From Tenodera sinensis (Eukaryota > Arthropoda > Insecta > Mantodea > Mantidae), in assembly GCA_030765045.1 (NCBI GenBank), contig CM060965.1, forward strand, positions 21,549,585 through 21,613,584: DNA of 64,000 nucleotides. The letters are read 5' to 3'. Shown here one piece after another: positions 13,260-23,556 of the stretch (the stretch's first letter is position 1; every line of letters starts with the position of its first letter). The position numbers were made by a program, and so were the translations under genes. Under the pieces are notes generated by a model, which ran no database searches, had not been told where the DNA came from, and saw nothing but the letters and a program-made list of their open reading frames with translations.

Positions 13260-13983
13260 AAAAATATCATTTGAAAATTCGGTAGGAATTGTAATTATGA
13301 TGAATCTATGGCAAAAGTGACTATAAACTCGTAGAAGCACATTTCACGATGTTTTGTTATTTAAATAATGGTCTGGAGCTCGTTTTTTCCATCAAGAAAA
13401 AAAAACCTTAACATTTTTTAATCTTGTAAGAACAAATTTCCGTGTTTAACTTCAAATGGTTAGCAATACTTTTCCATCCCATCGTTTCAACTGTTTTCCA
13501 ATTCGTCAGTATATTATTTCTTGACATAGGCCGCGTGCAACCTTGGCTGTCATTAGAATGCAGTTTTCTCCTTTATCTATGAAATTACATCCACTGGAAG
13601 CAGACATGTTAAGTATGCAGCACGCAAAGCATGAGCAGTTGGCAGGAGCCAAGTGTGTCGTGTAGCTCCTTGGCGCCAAACAATATCGATCCTTTTCCCC
13701 GTTACCATGACAACAACGGGAACAGACGACCGGGGCTCGCCCCCAACGGTAACGTGGTAATGGGTTCGAAAGGGAAACACACCTCTTTAAACGCAATGAA
13801 TGACGTTATCTAACCCCACAGGATGTCAAGTGACATGAAAAACAAAGGTGAGGAAAAACCATCAGTCATGGCAGTGTATCGTTATGCCGATGAAATATCT
13901 GCCTTATTAACACTCTACCTACAAACAGTTACCATAAAGTTTGTGGAGAGATTTCAAGGTTTGCTATATGCAACTTATTTCTG
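13260..13983. other. No recognised gene
   Basis: A 96-codon minus frame (13506-13796) and overlapping plus frames lie in a moderately GC-rich stretch. None resembles a known family. Confidence 0.4.
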
Positions 13984-14165
13984 TGTGAGAGGTAGAACTG
14001 GAACTTAAAAATTCAATGCCACAACTGGGATTTGAACTACAGACCTTCCGCTTACCGGGCGGCTGCTCTAACCACAGAGCTATTGTGACAAACTGCCAGA
14101 ATGGCATTAAATTCTCAAACCAGTTCGTATTTCCCCTGGTAAACCACAAAGGCAGTCTCACATCA
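13984..14165 (-). repeat. tRNA-derived SINE, family S2, copy 1
   Basis: On the minus strand a 5' leader (ACTGCCTTTGTGGTTTACC, then CGAACTGGTTTGAG) is followed by a tRNA-like head with GTGGTTAGAGCAGC (A box) and TAGTTCAAATCCC (B box). The body TTGTGGCATTGAATTTTTAA and CCAGTTCTACCTCTCA come next. The tail is shorter than in the copy at 14.45 kb. Confidence 0.8.
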
Positions 14166-14243
14166 GAGACAATTACCCCAATGGTGGCTTACTAGTGTAA
14201 GTACTTTATATCCCAGGATTAAATAACCTTCAGATGGTAATTA

Positions 14244-14618
14244 TTATTTATTTATGCCAACAAACTTACTGTTGGTTTTTTTAAACACACAAGTCGTGTG
14301 TGGGCAAAGTTTGAGAGGTAGAACTGGAACTTAAAAATTCAATGCCACAACTGGGATTTGAACCACAGACCTTCCGCTTACCGGGCGGCTGCTCTAACCA
14401 CTGAGCACGAACTGGTTTAAGAATTTAATGCCATTCTGGCAGTTTGTCACAATTAGCTCAGTGGTTAGAGCAGCCGTCCGGTAAGCGGAAGGTCTGTGGT
14501 TCAAATCCCAGTTGTGGCATTGAATTTTTAAGTTCCAGTTCTACCTCTCAAACTTTGCCCACACACGGCTTGTGTGTTTAAAAACACCAACAGTAAGTTT
14601 GTTGGCATAAATAAATAA
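14244..14618. repeat. SINE S2 foldback: near-perfect inverted duplication
   Basis: The left arm 14244-14406 is an S2 element in minus orientation, reading from its AT-rich tail (TTATTTATGCCAACAAAC) to the tRNA A box. The right arm 14455-14618 is the same segment in plus orientation. The arms are about 163 bp each, differ at only a few positions, and are separated by a 48-base loop that is the element's own 5' leader (CGAACTGGTTTAAGAATTTA). Both outer ends are therefore SINE 3' tails. TAATTATT occurs just outside both arms and may be a target duplication. Confidence 0.9.
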
Positions 14619-14826
14619 TTATTTCTGTGTATTTATTTGTAATTTTATTTTGTTGTAAGTCACTTCACTTCTCTGTTCTGCCTGGTTTGTAAAGCGGGAA
14701 ACTACTGATCTACCCTTAATTAAAAAAAATGTTTGCTATATTGATGTATATTGTTCCTGCAGCCACAACTGCTAGCTTTAAGAAGTATAATTACAAATTC
14801 TTTCTACGCAACATACATAGAGGAAA

Positions 14827-15060
14827 TTATTTATGTCAACAAACTTGCTGCTGGTGATTTCAAACACACAAGCTGTATGTGGGCAATGTATAAGAGGTGA
14901 AATCAGGACTGAAAAATTCAATGCCATAGCCCGGATTTGAACCACGGATCTTCCGCTTATCCAGCGGTTACTTTAACCAGCAAGCTACCATGGTCAACTT
15001 GCCAGATTTCCTTGTGGTCTACTGGGAAAGTACGAATCGGCTGAGGAATTACTGGCAAGT
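14827..15060 (-). repeat. tRNA-derived SINE, family S2, diverged copy
   Basis: The tail TTTATGTCAACAAACTTGC, the block CACACAAGCTGTATGTGGGC, the tRNA-like head (GCCCGGATTTGAACCACGGA on the plus strand) and a leader with GTGGTCTACTGGGAAAGTAC are in the same order as in copy 1. Many substitutions indicate an older insertion. Confidence 0.7.
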
Positions 15061-15683
15061 TATTATTCACATAAGAGTATGAATAGCTTTTTGTAAAGGA
15101 AACATTGTCATTAAAGTCGACACGACACTACACTACAGAACCTGTCAAATTATTTTAACATTGAAAAGGTACGAAACAAGTTCCATTTCGAAATTGTTGA
15201 CATTCTTTGGCTAGGCACTGGTGACAAACTCGCTTCAAAGTGTTGACGTCATGCGCAGACAATCGACTGGCGGGAACGGCCGAATAAATCTTAAGACCCA
15301 TATAAACACTACGTAAAGAGTAGTTTATAGTTCATCAAGAATTTACCATTCTGGGACGAACCACGGACATTATCAAGTTCAACATTAATATAAGTGGTTT
15401 CTGGAAGTATTTATCCCCAAGTTTACAGAGAAAATTATTTTTAATATGCACAAAAGATCAAGTATCTTATAGTAGTGGTGCTTTAGCTTTTTTATAGGAC
15501 CATAAAAGTGGAAGGTCACTTCCACCACTAAAGTTAGGTGCAGGAGGTAGAAAATGTTTTGCGGCCAGAAACGCCTAAGTCCAATGATACCTAGCTTTTC
15601 AGTCCAGCACTGATTGGATAGAAGGAGCCGAACCTTCTCCCACCTTCCCCGCAAGAGACAGTGAGGTGAGTATAGGGGAAACA
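15061..15683. other. No recognised feature
   Basis: Intergenic sequence. The 99-codon minus frame at 15385-15684 is unrecognised. Confidence 0.4.
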
Positions 15684-16135
15684 ACTAATCGACAGTTCCC
15701 AAGAATTCAATATGCCCGACATTATGCTAAACTGCAGTGGACATTACACCAAAAAGCAGTACTGCCAGCCTACATAGCAGCATTATTTCTAACCTCAAAT
15801 ATCACAGGGTTAAAGTAACATGCTTTCAAACTATAACAATACTTGAACATCGTTACTACACAACACATGATGAACCTAGTCACCTTCGGCAAATCTTGTT
15901 CTGCATTGGATAAAATCACTTCCCAACGCTAAATATCATAATACATATTTAATGCGCTACTGTGTTGCGAAAACAAAAATAACTATAACTGCATATAATG
16001 CTCTAAAGCAGTTCAAGACAAAACCACGCACACACGAGCAATACAACGGCGTCCAAAGATTAATACGGCGTCTAAACAGAGTATTCGTTTAAAATCTATG
16101 GGTTGGCCTCTCTGCAACGGGTTCAAAAGTAAGGG
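15684..16135 (+). repeat. Family B repeat, copy 1
   Basis: About 450 bases that match the reverse complement of 23085-23556 from end to end. Shared blocks include CAAATATCACAGGGTTAAAG, CACGCACACACGAGCAATAC and CCTCTCTGCAACG. I see no reading frame, terminal TG...CA or tRNA-like head, so the class is unknown. Confidence 0.8.
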
Positions 16136-17169
16136 CTATTTTTCAGAACTATTTTTTAGCTCTCTCGAGTGAGCTGCTAACACAATTACTTGTGTAGTGT
16201 TTTGTTTGTCCTGGACAGCAAGATCAATAAGGTTGCACGAGCCAGCAGCCCATTCAGAATCCCCACTGTGGATCACAGGGATGAAATCCATGTCGCCACC
16301 ACGTGTTTGTATGCCCATTTTGACCTTTACCTGCTGCAACTTTACGGCAATATGATCGACCGCAGGGACCCCAAAATACCGCAGAGTTGCGAAAAGAGCG
16401 GTAAGCCATGGTTCTGTTCTCCATTTCTCACGCAAATATTTGCGGTATTACCGTCCCATATTTCAGCTCCAATGGCTGTAAAGTATTTCATGTTAGAATG
16501 AATAGCCGACAGCCAAGTATTGACGGTTTCTCGCGGGGATTTTTAACCTCAGACACGAGAGGTTTCGCAGACGGTTTTCCGTGAATTTCTTGTTTCGCGA
16601 CGGCGTAAGAAAGCCATCAGCGGTTGAATACGTGCACTGGCAACAAATTGCTTGCAAAGCAGTTCATCGGGGCAGTAGCAAACTTGGAAGTTAGCCATAC
16701 GATGACGCTTTTCAGCTAATCTACATCAATATTTAACCCACAAAATAGCACATTGCGATATAAGGATGGCGATATTTACTGGACCGACGAAAAGTTTGAC
16801 GCGTGGAGTCCGAGGATTAGTAAAAACTCAACACACGTGTCTTGTACACAATTTTTTGAAGATAACAGACCATACGTTACCCGGAGATTTCAATATTTCG
16901 CTTATCCCTGCTTTCTTCTCATTCAACCAATTTTTAAAAATGCTATTTATCTTTCGTATCTCTCTTTAGATTTTTCAGGTATGTGAGAAGTACAGCCTAT
17001 TTTCCTTGATTTCAGAGTCAACACACTCGTTAAAGCTGGCCGCCATGATTACCGTGGGTAATTACTGATTCGAGCACGGCCTACTCTGTTTATCTCGCGG
17101 AAAGTTTAAGATTCAGTGGCTCTGCGTAATATCTTGGATCGTCATCACAATGAAAGTTGGACTAATTCC
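16136..17169. other. No recognised gene
   Basis: A 99-codon minus frame (16136-16435) and a 103-codon plus frame (16190-16501) overlap. Neither matches a family I know. The next 650 bases hold nothing I can name. Confidence 0.4.
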
Positions 17170-17223
17170 AATAATAATAATAATAATAATAATAATATCA
17201 ATAATAATAATAATAATAATATC

Positions 17224-17269
<46 letters not shown>
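17170..17269. repeat. (AAT)n microsatellite
   Basis: Trinucleotide tract of about 100 bases with two ATC interruptions. Long Asn and Ile frames across it are artefacts of the repeat. Confidence 0.97.
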
Positions 17270-17460
17270 GCGGCGCTGTCAATTGCGAGGAACATAGCGC
17301 CACCGGTATGTCGGGTTTTCGTCCCGCAGGAGTTAAGATCCCAGTAAATATATCTGCATAGGACTGTCGCTTTTAAGCACACTTAAGAACTATCGGTCTG
17401 GGTCGGATTTGATCCTGGGACCTGCGGATCAACAGGCCAACGCCTAAACCAGTTCGGGAC
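17270..17460 (-). repeat. tRNA-derived SINE, family S3, copy 2
   Basis: Matches 8131-8318: the shared body has CCGGTATGTCGGGTTTTCGT and CACACTTAAGAACTATCGG on the plus strand, ending in a degraded tRNA-like head (CTGGGACCTGCGGATCAACA). The (AAT)n tract abuts the SINE tail and may have grown from it. Confidence 0.7.
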
Positions 17461-18061
17461 ACTTGCCCTTAGTGACACTTGCACTCAACCACCGTAACAC
17501 CTGGGTAAAAATTGGTTCCTCGCCAGTTACTTTGCCATCTGCTCAAGGACAACACTTAACCATCCATTGCTAGGTAAAGAAATTGATTCCCAGATTACCC
17601 TATATACAAATTTTTTATTTATAATATAGTTTCCACAAACATACTCAAAGGTAACTTTTGACAAATGTTCTACCTAACAATGGATGCAACTCCATCAACT
17701 GTCTGGATATTTCGAGAGAATCCGCACACAAATACTGTCAGATTGCTTTGAGCTCGTGTGTTCAAAGTTATTGCCGGGGATCGATGACGAGCTTTGCCAG
17801 TGAAAAGGGTGGATGCATTGTGGGATATCCAACCAGGAACAAATGAAATTACAGTACACAAGAGAAATCAATATCAGATTATACCGTCCTCCTTCAAAAA
17901 AGAAAGATGCGAACACAAAAACACAGTGGCAATAAATTCACTCACTTCGAACACATCAGTTGAACAATTAGCTAACGGAAAACAAGTTGTTGAATTGTAA
18001 ACTCAATATTACCTAGCATATGATAAAACCATGCACAGACACTGGTACAAACACTTCATCT
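17461..18061. other. No recognised feature
   Basis: Short overlapping frames only (17658-18000). Nothing is recognised. Confidence 0.4.
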
Positions 18062-18676
18062 ACAGAGAGACCCAAAATATCCGAACCGCCGCTCGGTGTT
18101 TTTCCCAATCCGCACAGGAAACACGATAACGCAGCTGCTGTACACAAGGTCACGCGGTTGACTTGCTTTTCTCTGTTCTGAAAGTACAGTGTAGAGCTGA
18201 GGGTAATATGTGGTTGAATTATTACCAGTGTGCTTTATTATTCCGTTCAGCACTTAGTCACAAAGTGTATTAGGCTCAGCATTTGTTTTCTACTGCACAG
18301 CGTGTGTTTATGATTCCTATGTGTTAACTCAGTCAGCTCGCCAAGTAAAAGTGCGATTTGCAGAAAGATTTCCAAGTGATCTGCGGTTTCTATCTCTGGG
18401 GTAACTTAATGTGTACAAGACAAATCCACTCACTCTGGAAGAATTAAAACAAAATATCCGCCAGGAAATTGCCAGCATTTCTCAACGTGAACTACGGCGA
18501 GTGTTGGACAGTTTCATAAAGAGGTGCCAAAAATATATGGGCAACCAGTTTCAGCATCTCCTTCAATAGCATTTGATAAGTAAAGCCTTTAAAAGTAGTT
18601 TTCAAATGTATGGTTTCATCCGCGCTGCACAGGCAAACCACAGCGCAGCCGGTTCACAGTCTTTTGGATCACCCGT
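18062..18676 (+). mobile_element. Internally deleted Tc1/mariner-type transposon
   Basis: The right end CACCCGT preceded by AGTCTTTTGGAT is a terminal inverted repeat. The left end near 18062 (GACCCAAAATATCCGAACC) is its diverged partner, and TA follows the right end. Between them one frame (about 18290-18566) first reads LTQSARQVKVRFAERFP, like the N-terminal helix-turn-helix region of insect mariner transposases (the DUF4817 type). It then passes directly, through one stop, to NPLTLEELKQNIRQEIASIS and LRRVLDSFIKRCQKY, the usual C-terminal end. The whole DDE catalytic region is missing, so the copy is non-autonomous. The family is assigned from motif patterns, without a search. Confidence 0.75.
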
Positions 18677-19130
18677 TATAAAACAAATACACATCGGACA
18701 AGTTCGCGCCCTTAAATATAAATCGAAAGGAATTGGTTAATATTTCTAAGTACGAAGACAAGCAATTCCAAAGTCTCCGTTCTGCTTCTCAGCACACCTA
18801 AAAACTTTCTCGCGGCTCTTAAAATACTTGTTAAGACGGGAGTGCCATTTGAAATGTCAAAGTAGTGTAACTTGGACGATATGCACGTAACTCTTTTCTT
18901 ATATCCATTTGCTTTTATTGAATTCGGACATTCTCTGGGTCTAGCCACTTAAATGATAACACATAAGTGCCAAATAATCACAAGCCTAAATTAATAATAT
19001 ACATTAATAAAATTATTTGGAAAATTAAACAACGTTCAAGCCACCAGCTGCCTTGCATTTTCTGAAAATTATGTTAGTGAACAGTTATTTAAAGTTGCCC
19101 CTAATCTTTACAGTGCTGGCACCAAACTTA
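18677..19130. other. No recognised feature
   Basis: AT-rich spacer with a 78-codon minus frame (18712-18948) of no known family. Confidence 0.4.
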
Positions 19131-19550
19131 AGGTTGGTTCACAACCAGCGGAACAGCAACATAACCAGAACGAGAAAGGTGAAATACATGTATTCAAATG
19201 TGAGTATTCACAATCGACAGGAAGCTTTTGCGAACCCCGGGAACGGTCAAGTTTTAACTTTGTTCCCGTTACCGGGCACGGCATGTTAATTCATATTGTG
19301 CGTATTGGACTTCTCGTGCAGAAATCCAAGGCAGCCGCATGAAACAGCCGCTAGAGCTCTCTCTAGTCGCAAGCTACAAAAATATAATTCGTCAGTTAGA
19401 AACAAACGAATTCCCAATGCGCAGTATCGACCTCCAGTTTCTATCGATAAGCTGATCCACTCTTGTTCTCGTTCCTGGGCTGTTGTGAACCGAAATATTG
19501 AGTGCTGCTTTGTTTCCCGTTGCCGTTCCTGGGTGGTTGTGAATCAGGTT
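19131..19550. repeat. Small element with imperfect inverted ends (MITE candidate)
   Basis: The left end AGGTTGGTTCACAACCAG, followed by GGAACAGCAAC, is the imperfect reverse complement of the right end, which reads GTTGCCGTTCC then GGTTGTGAATCAGGTTT. A third, internal copy of the same motif (GTTCCTGGGCTGTTGTGAAC, 19471-19490) has the right-end orientation. No protein is encoded that I recognise and no target duplication is clear. Confidence 0.5.
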
Positions 19551-21005
19551 TAGGTTCAATTTAAAGCACATTTTCCCTCCCAGTAGTCCACACCAAAGTG
19601 AATAGCCAAATCTTAAAGAAAAAGTTCAAGTGTGGGAAAATAAAATACTGCTGCAGCATTTATTTATACAGTGAGTAAGCTTAGGGAATAGTACATAATT
19701 AAGAATAATATTTTAAGGAGCCGTTGGGTTATGTCTATCTGAACGTTTAATTCATGATCCAGGAAATTAAGTATTTTAGTCCAGAAGACGTATTTTACAC
19801 CTGTTATTAACATTTAAACTGAAGTTTTAGGTGTTGCGTCACATTTATAAGTTTGATGTTGAAATCTAACATACTTCTCAAATGTGGAAGGACCTTAATC
19901 GAATTTTTTTTTTTAAATTTATTTATGGACACTTAAACTGCTATGGTTCTAGGTGTCCCGTTCTACATCAGACGTGGATAGCTAATTCTACTTCTCTTAT
20001 CAGCTGGAAGGGCCTTTAGAACATGAAGGGCTAATAGCTGAAGACACCAGATATTGCTAAGACTTCTTGACCTCGCAATTGGTAATTTGACATACTGCTT
20101 AATAAACGCTATAATCTTTTCAATGAATTTAACAGCCATGCATGGTGATATTACAAGTACTTGTATATCTATGCCTGGCCTCTGGTCAACAGTTGAGCAT
20201 CTGTCAGCTATTTCAAGGCTCTCTGATGTTTTCTTTTGTTCATGGACACAGTCAACAGTTTTTCATAACAACGAGTGTTGGGAGTGCAGATGTGCTCCGA
20301 CTTACTATGAACCCCACTGTTGGGAGTGAAAGGAAAGATGCTCAAGTTAGTTTTCGTGCAAGGGCGGAGATACGACAACCCCGAGGTGGCTGTATATCAC
20401 AACTGCTGAGGCAGGGAACTTGTTGAAGCGCGATATCATCTGATTCTCCACAGGTTGCCCCATCCAAAGTTATTTGCATCATATGTAGATGTTCCAAGGC
20501 TTGGAGAGGGTATTGTGTGTATGTCGATATTAGCACCATCTGGCAAACGACGAGGACCGTCTTAAGAGCTCATGACGTGGGAAGAGGATAATTTTAGTGC
20601 ACATAAGGTTATGTATGATTCATAAACAAGAGCAAGCCGTTCCGAACATCTCTCAGTGCCAGGTGATAGCTTCAACTCACGCTTGTTATTCAACCTACGG
20701 CAATGTAATTTCATACTGTGACTTACCGATATCTGGTGACAGGAGCCGTCTCTTACAAGATGGTTCTGGTGCTCCCACCTGCAACAGAACATCACCACTG
20801 AGTCATCACTGGTCAGCAATTTAAATGTGTTCGTATAGCGTGAGTTCTGATTTACTCACTTACAGATGATACAAATAAAAAGGTTAAATTCCAATTTTCT
20901 ACCTCTGTTACACTACGAAGACAGTGAATCAGCAAGTCATAATCGGTGACCTGAGACAGAAGTAGAGTAAAATTGCCTCAGATAGTTCAAGATGTCAGAC
21001 AATAG
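19551..21005. other. No recognised gene
   Basis: Frames of 65-94 codons at 20054-20824 overlap on both strands and match nothing I know. No repeat boundaries are seen. Confidence 0.4.
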
Positions 21006-21855
21006 AAAAAATCTGATGTGTTGCACTCACATGACTTTCTCTACTCTTGTACTAACCATGCTTACAAACTCTTATTCATATATCTTCTTTCTTGTTAGCT
21101 GAGACAAACATTTGTTCAAATTATCTTATTGCTTATTTCCTTGTTGGTGCAAAGGGAATGTTAGAATATAATAGGCTTTGTGCGATAGTCAAATGTTTGA
21201 GATTCTGTTGTCTTTGCACACTTGACATATAAAAAAAATGAACAGCGATGATCCATTTCACGAAAGTTCAGTTTTCCGAAACGCACACACATAACAAGGA
21301 ATATCTCCGAAATGGTTCACCCTACAAGAAAATGTACTGAGACATAAATTGTGTATTTTAGCAAGATCTGCATTTTTTGTATAGTATAATTTGGTCTATC
21401 TCTAACGGTTTACAGTTATGCAAAAGTCGTCCAGAGTAAATACGATTACAGGGGCTATAGCCAGAAAATTCAAGATATACATTTTATTTGTCATAAAAAT
21501 ATCTCAAACATATGACGTTTTAATCAAAATCGTTACAACCATTTTCAAGAAAATCAAAATTGTTGAAAAATTTTCCATGTAAAGGATAGTTTAGGGTGGG
21601 GATATTTTCTTCAAAATCTTCGTGTCGCATCCTTGAACGACATTAAACTTAAATACCACCTTTGGTTTTGAACCGACTTTTCGTTTTTGAGTTATGCTGT
21701 CCACAGACTGACACACACACGGACATTTTTCTAAAAATGCTTTTTTTTTATTCAGGGGGCCTAAAAACATATTTCCGGTGAAATCTCGACATCGAATTTT
21801 TGGGTGGAATACAATACTTCCCCTACTTACCAGTAGAGAAAGTAAAAATGTGCAA
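21006..21855 (+). repeat. Family A element, copy 3 (near full length)
   Basis: A good reference copy. It begins AAAAAATCTGATGTGTTGCA, then CTCACATGACTTTCTCTACT, and ends CAGTAGAGAAAGTAAAAATG. The 12-base AGTAGAGAAAGT at the right end is the exact reverse complement of ACTTTCTCTACT near the left end. The interior is AT-rich with no recognisable protein. Confidence 0.88.
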
Positions 21856-23084
21856 TCTCCATGACCGTGCATTTGAAAATGGCAACTTTATTTGGCAGCA
21901 GCACACACGTCTGTGAACAAATGAAGTCCAAGACTCAACCCAGACTTACAGATGAACATATGGAAGCAAGCATGCGCATTTCATTCATCAAACGTTGACC
22001 GGCTATTGAAAAGTTAACAAAACTTAAGCAGTGTCAAGTTTCTCATTATGATTAAAATTTGAGACTGTTCTGTTATGCCCAGTAATTAATTTAATAGATA
22101 TGCCAACAAAAGGATGATTGAAGATTACACTAGTAAATAAAGAGAAGTCCTAATTGAGAAGTAAGACATAATTAGGTCTGTGGAGGGTTGGATGATGGAT
22201 CATTGCTGTCCTCTATTGTTTCAAAGTAGAATGACCCTTGCCCTAAATTAGGTTGTGCAACCCGTGGCAATTGCTGACGCATATTTTACACTTCGAATTT
22301 TCCGTAATGCACCTTTCAAGAATCCCCGGCACAGTTGCGAAATGCCACATTCCTTAAGGAACAGTTAAGTAATCTTCAGGTTCATTCCCCTCACGCAGGA
22401 ATGGACCTATTTTTGCTAAGATATTTCTCTCCCATCTCGTTACTGAAGATGCCAAATGCGTCTCAAGGGCGAACACTGAGTACAAATTACAGCAGAGAGC
22501 TGCAAAAAGAAGCTTTTCAAGGCAGCATGACAAAAGAACGTCTCCTTATGATCCTAATTTATGGAGGAAGCCGCGATAATTTGCCTGTTGATAACAGGCT
22601 ATTACAAGATGACGTATGCACCATTTTCTTCAATGAAGCAGCCTTGACATATACTCTTGCACGTTTCTCCAACCCAATGTTATTCTCCTTACGCTCAAGA
22701 AGGTGAAACGTCTTGTAATGATTGAGAACACTGAACAGAAAGACTATGAATGACATTCTGAATACAACTTGACTAACTTTGTGAAACTGAAAGGCTAATA
22801 ATTTCTCACGTCCAGTAAAGCTTAATAACCTTGCCTAAAATGTATAAAAATGAAATGTAAAACAAATGGAAACGCCTTATTATAAGAATCCTAGAAGACC
22901 TGGTATGGACGAACAGCTTATTGGGATACTCCAAAAATCAGCTGACATTTTTCGCCCATTATGGCGCGGTCTGGTTATATTTGGTGGTATTCCATCGTTT
23001 GACTGCATTAGTACTGCCAACTGCTCGTGAAATAAACCACGGTAAAGTTACGGCCATAGTTGGTGTTCATGCATCTGTTACGTT
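21856..23084. other. No recognised gene
   Basis: The 123-codon frame at 22335-22706 (+) is the longest here and is not recognised; it may be chance. No repeat is identified. Confidence 0.4.
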
Positions 23085-23556
23085 GCCATAGAATACCCTG
23101 TTTTTGAACGCGTTGCAGAGAAGCCAACCGATAGATATTAAAACAAGATTTTGCTCAGACGCTGTACTTATTTATCAATCTGTGGACGCCATTGTATTGC
23201 TCGTGTGTGCGTGGATTTGTCTTGAATTGTTTCAGAGCAGTATATGCAGTTATTTGTGTGTTCGTTACACAATAGTGCATCAAATATATATCAGGATATT
23301 TAGCGTTCGGAAGTAATTTTATCCAAAAGTGTTATTGCAGAACAAGATTTGCAGAAGATAGGAAGGTTCTTGTGTTGTGTGGTAACGATGTTCAAGCATT
23401 ATTATCCTTTAAAAGCATATTACTTTAACCCTGTGATATTTGAGGTTAGAAATGTTTTTATTACGTGCGTTGGCAATACTGCTTTTTGGGATACAGTCGT
23501 CTGAAGTTTAGTGTAATGTCGGCCATACTGAATTCTCGAACTGCCGACAAGCTGTT
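23085..23556 (-). repeat. Family B repeat, copy 2 (reverse)
   Basis: Reverse-complement match to 15684-16135, including CTCTGCAACG, ACGCACACACGAGCAATAC and CTAACCTCAAATATCACAGG as read on the minus strand. Divergence is visible but moderate. Confidence 0.8.

Noticed and set aside
14455..14525. Candidate tRNA gene (GCTCAGTGGTTAGAGCAGC with a good B box)
   Set aside because: The same sequence with identical downstream body occurs in other S2 copies and in inverted form next to it, and no matching acceptor stem closes the molecule. It is a SINE head.
16136..16501. Two overlapping frames of about 100 codons on opposite strands
   Set aside because: Neither resembles a known family. Overlap on both strands without other evidence suggests chance.
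17113..17382. Poly-Asn / poly-Ile proteins
   Set aside because: They are translations of the (AAT)n microsatellite.
22335..22706. 123-codon plus frame as a real gene
   Set aside because: No recognisable motif, no splice or polyadenylation context, and a length expected by chance in 64 kb of such DNA. It is left as unassigned sequence.
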